From Nitrospirota bacterium (GTDB lineage Bacteria; Nitrospirota; Nitrospiria; Nitrospirales; Nitrospiraceae): 64,000 nucleotides of DNA. The notes beneath the pieces were generated by a model, which worked only from the letters and a program-made list of their open reading frames with translations, had not been told where the DNA came from and made no database searches. A program made the position numbers and the translations under genes. Shown here piece after piece: positions 49,494 to 58,451 of this stretch; within the stretch, counting starts at the first letter, position 1, and each line of letters starts with the position of its first letter. The stretch is taken from contig SCVN01000015.1 of assembly GCA_004296885.1 (NCBI GenBank), positions 1-64,000 of the forward strand, written 5' to 3'.

Positions 49494-51308
49494 TCAGGCT
49501 TTTCTACTCACCAGGCTGACGCGTGGCACCGCACGGGCCCGCACATCGTCTCCCCGTACCTGTTGCGGCTCGCCCACATCTGCCGCCAGCACATCCACCT
49601 GATAGCCCTTGGCGGACAAAGACGTATTCAAGGCCGGCAGATAGCCGGCCACCCGCTGCCGCACTTCCGGATGATCCAGCAAGAATCGCGCCGAGAGCCG
49701 CTTGCCGGTCAGCAACGTATCCACCCGGAGCGCGCCGAGACCGTCCAACTCGAGAAGTGTGACCACATTATAAGAACGTGCCTGGTCCTGGCTCCCTCTT
49801 CCACCTGCAGTCCGTTCCTCCACATAGATCCGCGCCTGTCCCCCGTTGGCGAAGGGAAGCTCGAAGAGAATCGGCTGGCCCGCCTGCCCATTGAGCACAG
49901 CCAGGACCTGCGTCCGCTCAATGAGCGTCAACACCTGCTGCGCGTCCCGAATCCAGCCGCCCCTGCCCGATCCCTCCGGTTCACTGTTCCCGGATAAAGA
50001 GGATGCGCCGGACGGCTTGGCCGACTCATCATCCTGACCGACCAATCCGGCCTGGGCAAGGGAGGGCAATCTCGCGGGCAGGGCCACCGGTCCCCCCTTC
50101 CCCGCTTGGGGCTGGCTATCGGTACGCAAGCCCGCCTCTCCCTGAGGCGTAGCAGGTTGGGACTGAGAGTTCTGGCCTGCCGTCGCCGACAACTGCGCCT
50201 CGGGGTCCTGCGCATGCCCGGGTAAGGCCTGGACAGGCACAGGATCTGCCGAGGACTTTTCTGGCCCGGTGGTCGGCGACTGGAGGGGCAGCAGAGGCAA
50301 GACAGACACAGGCCGCTCGGCTTGCAACAGGACCTCCGCCTCAGCCTGAGACGGAGAGGAAAGTCCTTCCGTCGCACGAACAGCAGCCCGCTGATCCGAT
50401 GGAAAAGACTCCGATCCCGTCACCTCTTGTCGGCCTGCGGCATTGGAGAAGGGCACCGGTGCCTGGCCTCGGACCAAGGCCACATCGTAGAGAGGAGAGG
50501 CCGGCACCGCCGTGAAGGGCGTCGGCCCAACCGATCGTTCAGGCGGAACAGCAGCAGGAGAGGAAGACAGCGCCTCAGGCCCATCCTGGGCGACCTCCGC
50601 AAGCAAGGTCATGAGCAAGGCCTTGAGGTTCGGCGCCGCGCCTTGCCCGGTCACCGTGCCGGTCCGGCCCCAGTCAGCCAGGAGGGTTGACTCGTGCTGG
50701 ACACCCAGCGCGAGCAGGGCACCGCGGATACGATCGCCGGCCAATGGCCCATCAAGTTGTTCGGGAGCGACCAGGATCTGCTGCGCCAGCGCCTGAAACC
50801 GGGCGAGCGATTGCGGCGCAAGATCCCTGCGCTCGGCGGCCGCCGTGAGCGACGCAGCCAGTTTCGCCAGACCGGAAGCCAGCGGCTCATCCGTTGGCAA
50901 GAGTGTTTTCAGAAGCGCGGCAATCTGAGTGGACTGAACGGCCTGAGTGCCCTGAGCGGCCGCACCAAGCCCTCCGAGGCTGATCGCAGCCGCCCGATCG
51001 GCGGCAAGGGCACCCGCCTGGATCGCGGACGAAATCTGCCGCGGCTGATCCAACCGCAACAGGACCTGCCCGTCCCGCAACTCGACGTGGGCCTCCACCA
51101 CCTGCCCCACGGATAAACTCCCGACCAGGGAGGCAGCGCGGAGCGTAACGCCTTTGAGCAGGAGCAACAACGAGCCGTCGTCCTGGACGTTCAGGACCGT
51201 GGCCCGGACCGCTTCGCCAGGTGTCAGCAACGATTCCAGGCTCGTCCGGTCAACGGACCGAAGCAGGTCGGATAGAATCAGCGAAGGTTGAACAGAAAGT
51301 GGCAGCAT
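49494..51308 (-). CDS. FliK-like hook-length control protein (copy 2)
   Basis: 604 residues. An N-terminal segment with a small OB-like part (AVRATVLNVQDDGSLLLLLKGVTL, GQVVEAHVELRDGQVLLRL), a long low-complexity Gln/Pro/Ser-rich middle and a C-terminal hook-length domain (FELPFANGGQARIYVEER, then LLELDGLGALRVDTLLTGKRLSARFLLDHPEVRQRV). This differs from the first FliK, which lacks the N-terminal fold. Paired with the FlhB-C-like gene it could form a second substrate-specificity switch (inference). Confidence 0.75.
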   Translation of the reverse strand: MLPLSVQPSLILSDLLRSVDRTSLESLLTPGEAVRATVLNVQDDGSLLLLLKGVTLRAASLVGSLSVGQVVEAHVELRDGQVLLRLDQPRQISSAIQAGALAADRAAAISLGGLGAAAQGTQAVQSTQIAALLKTLLPTDEPLASGLAKLAASLTAAAERRDLAPQSLARFQALAQQILVAPEQLDGPLAGDRIRGALLALGVQHESTLLADWGRTGTVTGQGAAPNLKALLMTLLAEVAQDGPEALSSSPAAVPPERSVGPTPFTAVPASPLYDVALVRGQAPVPFSNAAGRQEVTGSESFPSDQRAAVRATEGLSSPSQAEAEVLLQAERPVSVLPLLPLQSPTTGPEKSSADPVPVQALPGHAQDPEAQLSATAGQNSQSQPATPQGEAGLRTDSQPQAGKGGPVALPARLPSLAQAGLVGQDDESAKPSGASSLSGNSEPEGSGRGGWIRDAQQVLTLIERTQVLAVLNGQAGQPILFELPFANGGQARIYVEERTAGGRGSQDQARSYNVVTLLELDGLGALRVDTLLTGKRLSARFLLDHPEVRQRVAGYLPALNTSLSAKGYQVDVLAADVGEPQQVRGDDVRARAVPRVSLVSRKA

Positions 51309-51444
51309 GGTCGAGCAGGCCGTGAAGTGCCATCACGGTATCGGCTGCTCGACCGAAAAACTTGAGAGGGGGAAACGATTCAGGCAGGTCCATATATGGT
51401 GGTGTCGGAACGAAAACTGGAACGAACAGCTCGGGATAAGGCAG

Positions 51445-51720
51445 CTAGTTCTTAGCGTCCCCCAGCGGCCCTCCAAGCACCTTCGCCTGCCAGTCGGCCA
51501 AGGCATGAACCAGTTCATGGGCCAGGTCGGCCCGCCGCTTCTTGATCGGTCGGGACTTATCCAGATAAATCGTCTGGTCTTCGACCACCCAACTCGCCAT
51601 CACCCCGTTTCCGAGATGTTCTTCCAATTCCTTCCGAGGAACCTGCTTAATCATCACCCGATAACCAAAAGGCAAATCCACATGTTCGGGGATCGGATGT
51701 CGTTTGAGCGAGCGCAGCAT
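51445..51720 (-). CDS. small putative metallopeptidase (HExxH)
   Basis: 91 residues with HELVHALADW near residue 68-77, an HExxH zinc motif in a helix, preceded by a beta-rich region (DLPFGYRVMIKQVPRKEL; ASWVVEDQTIYLDKSRPI). The layout recalls minimal gluzincin/ImmA-type proteins, but it is shorter than typical members and a third zinc ligand is not obvious. I do not recognise the family. It lies alone, downstream side facing the fliK2 operon, on the same strand. Confidence 0.55.
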   Translation of the reverse strand: MLRSLKRHPIPEHVDLPFGYRVMIKQVPRKELEEHLGNGVMASWVVEDQTIYLDKSRPIKKRRADLAHELVHALADWQAKVLGGPLGDAKN

Positions 51721-52033
51721 CGTGGGCCATGGTCCTTCTGTGAGAACGCCGGGCGGCGGCGAGAGTCAATCGACAATTCCTATGCGTTGATTGTTGCCGC
51801 ACCGGCCTCGAGAGTCAAGGGCGCGCTAAGTCGCTGTTTTCATTGCCCCGGATTCAAACATAGCACAACCCCATCCTTGGCTGCAGCGCAAGCACCTTTC
51901 AGGAGAGAACGGCAAAGCAAATTCCAAACAGTAGGGAAGAGGGTATGACCGTTTTTCTCAACTGCGCGGAATTTGGCGTGGAGCCAGGACTCGAACCGGG
52001 ACGCCCCGTTCGGAGCATCCGCATGTGGCTTCG
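51721..52033. other. intergenic region at the boundary of flagellar and accessory DNA
   Basis: 313 bp with no coding sequence. It is irregular in composition and contains a tRNA-3'-end-like relic (51973-52005). Nothing else is recognised. Confidence 0.4.
51973..52005 (-). other. tRNA 3'-end-like relic (possible attachment-site scar)
   Basis: The minus strand reads GGTTCGAGTCCTGG then CTCCACGCCA: a T-loop with a T-stem that has one mismatch, a 7-nt acceptor strand and CCA. No matching acceptor 5' strand or anticodon arm is found within 80 bp, so this is at best a fragment, as left by integration next to a tRNA gene. Confidence 0.35.
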
Positions 52034-53626
52034 TCAGGGCTTGGGACGCTCAAGCAATCGGACGCCGCGCTTGAGGAGTTCGGGGCTTTCCAGCAGTTGA
52101 GGGACTTGCTCGTTATTGAATTCCCGCCTGGCAGTACGCTCCACCAGCGGCTTCACATAATCGAAAAGCTCGTTCAATCCAATATCGCCGCTTTGGCCCC
52201 GGTCCGCTTCACCGCGTAACCCTTTGAGCAGGAAATAGGTCAAGAGCCCGTGCTTCTTTTCATCGTAGGTACTGGAGACTTGCTCGCCCGAACTCGCGGC
52301 AAGCACCGCCGTCTTTCCGCCGGCCAGGACCGGATTCTCGATAGACAGCACCATCGGCCTCATCCCTTTGGCAATCACCGACCGGCCGCCCGCACCGGAG
52401 AAACAGGAATCGAGCACCACGACGATTTCCTTCGCCGGCAGCTTGCCCAGACGATCATAGAGCCGATCCAGGGGATAGGCGGTCTGTTCCACAAAGCTCG
52501 GGTCACCGTCATAGGGCACCAGATAGGCTTTTCCCGTTTTCGGATTGGGCGCTCCGTGCCCTGAGAAATAGACAAAGACCGAGTCTCCCTTTTCGACCCG
52601 ATTCGGCAGCCAGCCCTCGAAATACTTTTCCAGGTCCGTCTTCGCTGCGTTGTCGTTCAGCAGCAGAGCGATGTTTTCCTCGGGATAGCCCAAGACCTTG
52701 CTCAGATAGTCCGCCATCACGCGGGCATCGTTGGCCGCATAGTCGGCTTGGGGAAGCTTCTTCCTGTATTGCTCGATGCCAATGACCACGGCATGACGAT
52801 TCTTGCTTGTTTTGACGCCGCCAACGGGAGGACTATCAAGATCAGAGCTGCCCGCGAAGGGCGGCGCCGCGGATGCGGGCAGTGGTTGACTAACGACCCC
52901 ACTTGGTTCCCGCCTGATGGATCGGGCGTACTGACGCAGCTTGGCTGAATTGGTCATCGAACCGGCCATCTCTCGAAAGAGTCCGGCCATAAGATATTGA
53001 AAGCCCTGCCCGGCTTCGCCTGGAAAGTGAGAGTTCACTGCCATATTCCCGTAGAGGATCCGGCGTGCCGCATGGAACGGCGTTTCCTTCAGCAGCACTG
53101 TCCCCTCGCGATCGGTGACCGTCGCCGTCAGATCAACAGACGCATAGAAGTCCGGGCTGCCATTGGCGGTGACAAAGGCACCGATGATAATGACGTACAA
53201 GATCGCCGTTTCGACGTCATGGCAGTCTTGCGTAAAGCCGATCCGCGGAGCGGTCAATTCGATGTAGAGGTCATAGTGGCCGGCAGCCGACGCCTTGTCC
53301 GTGACCAGATCGACGCTTTCAAAGCCCTGCGCCAGAGTCACCACACCGGCCTTGGCTAAGGCCTCTTGAGGAAAGAGTGTGACCGAGGCTGAGCTGGCGT
53401 ACATCGGACAAGAAAAGACCGGGCTCGTGACAGGCTGTCGAAACGACTCGGGGACGATCAGCGCAACCCTGAGGGGCAGCGGTTGGACCTCATCGGGCAG
53501 TGGCAGCCTGGTATTCTCTGCGCTTGTCGCTTGGAAATTGAGGGTCGAGCAGGCGGCCAATACCAGGGCAACGGCCAGAACCGATATGCAGCCGGTGGCA
53601 CGGGAGACTTGCTGGCCGAGAATCAT
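52034..53626 (-). CDS. caspase-family lipoprotein
   Basis: 530 residues. Lipobox VLAAC (residues 22-26) marks a lipoprotein. Residues about 30-240 are a domain of unknown family with LYVIIIGAFVTANG. Residues about 285-500 are a caspase (C14) fold: AVVIGIEQYRKKLPQADYAANDARVM, the histidine in VFVYFSGHGAPNP and the cysteine in VVLDSCFSGAGG. Both catalytic residues are present, so it may cleave proteins, but outside the cytoplasm. Bacterial caspase-like proteins occur in defence, stress and signalling. It stands alone between flagellar and efflux genes. Confidence 0.82.
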   Translation of the reverse strand: MILGQQVSRATGCISVLAVALVLAACSTLNFQATSAENTRLPLPDEVQPLPLRVALIVPESFRQPVTSPVFSCPMYASSASVTLFPQEALAKAGVVTLAQGFESVDLVTDKASAAGHYDLYIELTAPRIGFTQDCHDVETAILYVIIIGAFVTANGSPDFYASVDLTATVTDREGTVLLKETPFHAARRILYGNMAVNSHFPGEAGQGFQYLMAGLFREMAGSMTNSAKLRQYARSIRREPSGVVSQPLPASAAPPFAGSSDLDSPPVGGVKTSKNRHAVVIGIEQYRKKLPQADYAANDARVMADYLSKVLGYPEENIALLLNDNAAKTDLEKYFEGWLPNRVEKGDSVFVYFSGHGAPNPKTGKAYLVPYDGDPSFVEQTAYPLDRLYDRLGKLPAKEIVVVLDSCFSGAGGRSVIAKGMRPMVLSIENPVLAGGKTAVLAASSGEQVSSTYDEKKHGLLTYFLLKGLRGEADRGQSGDIGLNELFDYVKPLVERTARREFNNEQVPQLLESPELLKRGVRLLERPKP

Positions 53627-53740
53627 GATGATCCTCCAACCCGGTGAGGGAATAAGCGAAGTCTAGGGAATCCAACAGGAGAAAGCAAGGAAAGGCACAC
53701 ACAGGTGGAACGCGTCTACGTCGCCATGCCGTACCCCTAT

Positions 53741-53832
53741 TTACAAGTATTGATGACCCGGCGGGAATCCCGCAGGAGCGGTTCCGCGCCGGCAGTCCGG
53801 ACCGGTCTCAAGGGTTCGAGGGCACAGCCCCC
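53741..53832. repeat. ~95-bp direct repeat, copy A
   Basis: It begins TTACAAGT, then GGCGGGAATCCCGCAGGA, a GCCGG...CCGGACCGGTC core and GGGTTCGAGGGCACAGCCCC. It matches 61525-61620 in the same orientation with scattered substitutions. Internal inverted segments (GCGGGAATCCCGC; GGGCACAGCCC) can form hairpins. Confidence 0.8.
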
Positions 53833-53856
53833 GCAATAAATCGCGTACTTTCTGCC

Positions 53857-53884
53857 TTGTCTGCCTGTATTACTGTATTATATT
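53857..53884 (+). promoter_or_regulatory. possible sigma-70 promoter of the RND efflux operon
   Basis: TTGTCT (53857-53862) and TATATT (53879-53884) are separated by 16 bp in an AT-rich patch. The predicted start near 53891 leaves about 118 nt of leader. Confidence 0.5.
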
Positions 53885-54008
53885 GGGGCTTTACGGCCGA
53901 CATGGCAGCAAGGAACTTGCCTCCACTCGGCAACCGACCTTAAAAAGGTTTTTAGGTGCGCTCCATTCGCGTGCAAGAACAGCAACCGGCTCTTGGCGGG
54001 CTTCGCGT

Positions 54009-57000
54009 ATGAACCAGATTGTCCTCATCGCCCTGCGAAGGCCGTACACCTTCGTCGTGCTGGCGATCCTCATCGTGCTATTCGGAGTCATGTCGGTCAG
54101 CAAGTCGCCGACCGACGTTTTTCCGAACATCAAGATCCCCGTTATCTCCGTCGTCTGGTCGTACGGCGGCCTGCTGCCGGCCGACGTCTCCGGGCGCATC
54201 ACGTTCTACTTCGAGCGCGCCCTGACCTCGACGGTCGAGGGCATCAAGCATATCGTGAGCCATTCCTACTACGGCAGCAGCATCGTCAGCATCTTCCTTC
54301 AGGACGGAGTCAATCTGGCCGGCGCCGAGGCCGAGGTCACGGCGATCGCGCAGACGGTGGTCAAGTCGCTGCCGCCGGACATTTCGCCGCCCATGATCAT
54401 GCGTCTGGAAGCCTCCTCCGTGCCGGTGGCCATGCTGCAAGTCACCTCCGACACGATGACGCCGGCGGAGCTTTATAACCTGTCCGTCATGCAAATCCGT
54501 CCCCTGCTGGTGACGATCCCCGGGGCGATCCTTCCGGCCCCCTATGGGGGCAACCCTGTCATGCTGCTGGTTTCCCTCGATCAGCAGAAACTGCTCGCCC
54601 GGCAGCTCACCGCGACGGACGTTCACAAAGCCTTCGGGCATCAGAACATCGTGCTGCCGGCGGGCGACCAGAAGATCAAGGCGACCGATTGGATGGTCCA
54701 GACGAACGCGACGCCGATGCAGGTCGAGGATTTCAACAATATCCCGATCAAGCGGGAAGGCAACGCCTTCATCTACATGCGCGATGTCGCCGACGTGCGC
54801 CTGGCCGGCCCGCCGCAAACCAACGCCGTCCTGGTAGACGGCAAACAAGCCGTCCTGATCGTGGTCATGAAGAGCGGCGAGGCCTCCACCCTGGACGTGG
54901 TGGACGGGATCAAGAAAGCGATCCCGCGCATTGAAAAGATCGTGCCGCCCGGGGTGAAGATCAAAATCCTCAACGACGCCTCGATCTTCGTCAAGGATGC
55001 GATCACGGACGTGGTGCAGGAAATGGCGACGGCCGCCGCGCTGACCGGGCTCATCGTGCTGCTGCTGCTCGGCTCGTGGCGGGCGACGGTCATCGTCGCC
55101 ACCTCGATCCCGCTGGCCATCCTGACCTCCATCATCGGCCTGCACGTGATCGGCGAGTCGATGAATCTCATGACGTTGGGCGGATTGGCGCTCGCGGTCG
55201 GCATTCTGGTCGACGATGCGACCGTGATGATCGAGAACATCGACACCCATCTTGCCATGGGCAAGCCGCTGGAGACCGCGATCATCGATGCCGCCAACCA
55301 GATCGTCATCCCGACGCTCGTCGCCACGCTCTGCATCGCCATCGTCTGGTTCCCGCTCTTCCAATTGAGCGGCGTGTCCGGCTATTTGTTCATGCCGATG
55401 GCGGAGGCGATCATCTTCGCGATGCTGGCCTCGTTCATCCTGTCGCGCACGCTGGTGCCGACCATGGCCAAATATATTCTTGAGGAGCACAAGGCGCCGC
55501 ACGAACACGAGCACGGTGAGCCGTCCGAGGGGCAGCCCGAAGCGGAGAGCGTACAGAGCCCGTCGGGCTTCTTTGCCCGCTTCCAGCAAGGCTTTGAGCG
55601 CGGCTTCGAGCGTTTCCGTGAGCGCTACAACGGTTTACTCGAACAGGTGGTTGCCCAGCGCGGCGCCTTCGTCGGAGTCTGTCTGGCGATCGCGATTGCC
55701 TCCCTCGTCCTCTACTATTTCAACGGCCGCGAATTCTTTCCCGAGACCAAGGCCGGGTCGATGCAGATGCACATGCGGGCGCCGATCGGCACGCGCATCG
55801 AGGTGTCCGGGCGCCTGGCGTCCCTCGTCTCCAACGACATCACGCAGATGCTGCCCGGCCAGGTCGAGGGCATCGTCAGCAATTGCGGCCTGCCGGTCGG
55901 CCCGCACAACCTCGCCTTCATCCCGACTCCGACGATTGGGTCGCAGGATTGCGACCTGACGATCGACTTGAAGAGCGAAAAGTCGCCGGTCTGGGAGTAT
56001 CGGCGCATCCTCCGCAAGGGCCTGAAAGAGCGCTATCCCGGCACCGAGTTCACGTTCCAGCCGGCCGACCTGACCGCGAAGATTCTCAACTTCGGCTCCC
56101 CCTCGCCGATCGACGTGCAGATCAGCGGCATGGAGATGAACGAGAACTACGAGTTCACGCGCAAGCTGGCGGGCCGGCTGCGCCAGATTCCCGGCGCCAG
56201 CGACGTGGCGATTCAGCAAACGATGCGCACGCCGACCCTGTTCGTCGAGGGCAACCGCACCTTCGGACTCGGCATCAACCTGTCCGAGAAGGACATCGCC
56301 ACCAATCTGCTCCTGACGACGTCCGGCAGCAAACAGGTGGACCAGCAATATTGGCTCGATCACAAGACCGGCATGACTTACCAGGTCAATATCTATACGC
56401 CGCAGCCGCAGCTCACGAGAATCCAGGATCTGTTGACCGTTCCGGTCGATCGGGGCGATTTCGGCGCGTCCGGCAGGAAACCGCAACTGCTCGGCAACGT
56501 GACCACGCTGTCGGCGGTCGGCACGCCGGGCGTGGTCACGCATTCGGACATCATGCCGCTGTTCGACCTCTATGTGTCCGCGGAGGGACGCGACCTCGGC
56601 GGCGTGCTGGAGGACGTCAAGAAGGCGGTCAAGGAGATGGAGCCGGAGCTGCCCCGCAGCGCGACGCTCGACATCCACGGCCAGGCGGAAACGATGCACG
56701 ACGCCTATGTGGAGCTGCTCGCCGGCTTGGTCCTGGCCATCATTTTGGTCTATCTCCTGATCGTCGTGAACTTCCAGTCCTGGCTCGATCCCTTCATCAT
56801 CATCACCGCCCTGCCCGGCGCATTGGCGGGCATCGCCTGGTCGTTGTTCCTGACCCACACGAACATCTCCGTGCCGGCGCTCACGGGCGCCATCATGACG
56901 ATGGGCACCGCGACCGCCAATTCGATCCTGGTCGTGTCCTATGCCCGCGAGCGGCTCGAAGCGCATAGCGACGCGCTGCTGGCCGCGGTCGAGGCGGGAA

Positions 57001-57227
57001 AGGCCCGCATCCGTCCGGTGCTCATGACCGCCTCGGCCATGATCATCGGCATGCTGCCGATGTCCATGGGCAATTCTCCGAATGCGCCGCTGGGCCGCGC
57101 CGTCATCGGCGGATTGACGGTCGCAACCGTGTTCACGCTATTGTTCGTGCCGTGCGTATATGCCATCATCTACAGCAGACGAACCGTGGCGAGCGGCGCG
57201 CCGCTCGCCGATGAGGACCGCGCGTAA
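54009..57227 (+). CDS. RND efflux pump, inner-membrane transporter
   Basis: 1072 residues from ATG 54009 (MNQIVLIALRRPYTFVVLAIL), the usual RND start; upstream in-frame residues are not family-like. Twelve membrane helices with the TM4 proton-relay motif GILVDDATVMIENIDTH and two large periplasmic loops. The MALRRP-type start and DVFPNIKIPVI motif place it in the HAE1-like part of the family. A charged His/Glu-rich insert (EHKAPHEHEHGEPSEG, about residue 496) lies between TM6 and the second half. It exports drugs or toxic organics; the His-rich loop might hint at metal, but that is weak. The adaptor gene starts on the last base of the stop codon. Confidence 0.93.
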   Translation: MNQIVLIALRRPYTFVVLAILIVLFGVMSVSKSPTDVFPNIKIPVISVVWSYGGLLPADVSGRITFYFERALTSTVEGIKHIVSHSYYGSSIVSIFLQDGVNLAGAEAEVTAIAQTVVKSLPPDISPPMIMRLEASSVPVAMLQVTSDTMTPAELYNLSVMQIRPLLVTIPGAILPAPYGGNPVMLLVSLDQQKLLARQLTATDVHKAFGHQNIVLPAGDQKIKATDWMVQTNATPMQVEDFNNIPIKREGNAFIYMRDVADVRLAGPPQTNAVLVDGKQAVLIVVMKSGEASTLDVVDGIKKAIPRIEKIVPPGVKIKILNDASIFVKDAITDVVQEMATAAALTGLIVLLLLGSWRATVIVATSIPLAILTSIIGLHVIGESMNLMTLGGLALAVGILVDDATVMIENIDTHLAMGKPLETAIIDAANQIVIPTLVATLCIAIVWFPLFQLSGVSGYLFMPMAEAIIFAMLASFILSRTLVPTMAKYILEEHKAPHEHEHGEPSEGQPEAESVQSPSGFFARFQQGFERGFERFRERYNGLLEQVVAQRGAFVGVCLAIAIASLVLYYFNGREFFPETKAGSMQMHMRAPIGTRIEVSGRLASLVSNDITQMLPGQVEGIVSNCGLPVGPHNLAFIPTPTIGSQDCDLTIDLKSEKSPVWEYRRILRKGLKERYPGTEFTFQPADLTAKILNFGSPSPIDVQISGMEMNENYEFTRKLAGRLRQIPGASDVAIQQTMRTPTLFVEGNRTFGLGINLSEKDIATNLLLTTSGSKQVDQQYWLDHKTGMTYQVNIYTPQPQLTRIQDLLTVPVDRGDFGASGRKPQLLGNVTTLSAVGTPGVVTHSDIMPLFDLYVSAEGRDLGGVLEDVKKAVKEMEPELPRSATLDIHGQAETMHDAYVELLAGLVLAIILVYLLIVVNFQSWLDPFIIITALPGALAGIAWSLFLTHTNISVPALTGAIMTMGTATANSILVVSYARERLEAHSDALLAAVEAGKARIRPVLMTASAMIIGMLPMSMGNSPNAPLGRAVIGGLTVATVFTLLFVPCVYAIIYSRRTVASGAPLADEDRA

Positions 57228-58438
57228 TGTCCATGAATCTCAACGGAAGACGCCTCGCGCTCGCAGCCATCATGATGGTCGGTCTGTACCTCGGCTATCG
57301 GATCTATGAGAGCCGGCTCGACGCCGCCGCGCTGCGCGACGAGACGCTTGAAGGCGCCGTCCCGACCGTGGCCGTGATCCATGCCAAACCGTCTGCGCCG
57401 ACCGAGACCATTACCCTCCCCGGCAACGTTGCGGCCTGGTTTTTGGCGCCGATCTACGCGCAGGTCTCCGGCTATGTGAAGATGTGGCACAAGGATTACG
57501 GAGCTCAGGTGAAGACAGGCGACGTCCTCGCCGAAATCAACGCCCCGGCTCTCGACGCCCAATACGAGCAGGCCAAGGCGGATCTGGAAGCGGAGCGCGC
57601 CAAATACACGCTCGCCGAGGTGACGGCGAAACGCTGGATCGCGATGCGCAAATCGCATGCGGTCTCCGAGCAGTCCATCACCGTGCAGGAACAACACATG
57701 AAAGCCCAGGCGGCGGTGGTCAATGCCGCGGAGCAAAAAGTCAAGAACTTCGAGGCGCTGATTCGCTTCAAAACGATCGTCGCGCCCTATGACGGCGTGG
57801 TGACCGTGCGCAACATCAACGTGGGTGACTACGTCAACAAGGAAGGCACGCTCAGCACCAGCAAGGAGGCCAGCAATCTCTTTACCGTGGCTGACGTCGA
57901 TAGGATGCGCCTCTTCGTCTCCGTGCCGGAGTCGTTCGGGTCCTTTCTCCAGCCGGGCCTGACGGCCGACGTGACGGTGCCGCAAATTCCCAATCGCCAC
58001 TTCACCGCCACATTCCTGACCGTCGCCCGTGGATTCGACCCGGACACGCGCACCGCGATCACCGAATTCACGATCGAGAACGAGGACCGAGCCCTCTGGC
58101 CCGGCTCCTATGCCACGGTCCGCCTCACGGTGCCGGTCGACAGAAAAGTGCTCACGATTCCGTCCAGCGCGCTGGTGTTCCAGGAGAACGGCACGCAAGT
58201 GGCCGTGATTGCGGATGACGGCCGCCTGCACTTCAAATCGATCACCGTGAGCAAGATCCTCGACGCCACGGTCGAAGTGATGGAGGGGATTTCCACCAGC
58301 GACCGCATCGTGAACAACCCCAGCGCCGCGTTGCTCGAAGGCGACAAGGTGCGCATCGTCACGCCGGCGCCTGGCTATGAAGTCGGCACGCAGGACGCGC
58401 CGGGGCCCAAGGAACCATCTTCGAAAGCTCAAAAATGA
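57227..58438 (+). CDS. RND periplasmic adaptor (HlyD/membrane-fusion family)
   Basis: 403 residues. One N-terminal membrane helix (LALAAIMMVGLYLGYRIYES), a lipoyl/barrel-sandwich half (YVKMWHKDYGAQVKTGDVLAEINAPALDAQ), a helical hairpin (QAKADLEAERAKYTLAEVTAKRW) and the matching FKTIVAPYDGVVTVRNINVGDYV half, then a beta-barrel. It bridges the RND pump and the outer-membrane channel. The ATG overlaps the pump stop by one base (TAATG) and has GAGGA upstream. Confidence 0.93.
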   Translation: MSMNLNGRRLALAAIMMVGLYLGYRIYESRLDAAALRDETLEGAVPTVAVIHAKPSAPTETITLPGNVAAWFLAPIYAQVSGYVKMWHKDYGAQVKTGDVLAEINAPALDAQYEQAKADLEAERAKYTLAEVTAKRWIAMRKSHAVSEQSITVQEQHMKAQAAVVNAAEQKVKNFEALIRFKTIVAPYDGVVTVRNINVGDYVNKEGTLSTSKEASNLFTVADVDRMRLFVSVPESFGSFLQPGLTADVTVPQIPNRHFTATFLTVARGFDPDTRTAITEFTIENEDRALWPGSYATVRLTVPVDRKVLTIPSSALVFQENGTQVAVIADDGRLHFKSITVSKILDATVEVMEGISTSDRIVNNPSAALLEGDKVRIVTPAPGYEVGTQDAPGPKEPSSKAQK

Positions 58439-58451
58439 CGCTCACCTACAC

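Larger units (their letters stand above)
53627..54008. other. intergenic region upstream of the RND operon
   Basis: 382 bp between divergent genes. It holds direct-repeat copy A (53741-53832) and a sigma-70-type promoter (53857-53884), then a leader of about 120 nt to the RND gene. No gene is seen. Confidence 0.55.

Noticed and set aside
51325-51341. Sigma-54-like TGGCAC followed by GGCC and GC upstream of the second fliK region
   Set aside because: The GG to GC spacing is 9, not 10, bases; this spacing is strict for sigma-54, and the element lies about 20 bp from the start codon.
54078-55589. Minus-strand open frame of 503 codons opposite the RND pump
   Set aside because: Antisense shadow of a conserved transporter with His/Asp/Arg-rich composition.
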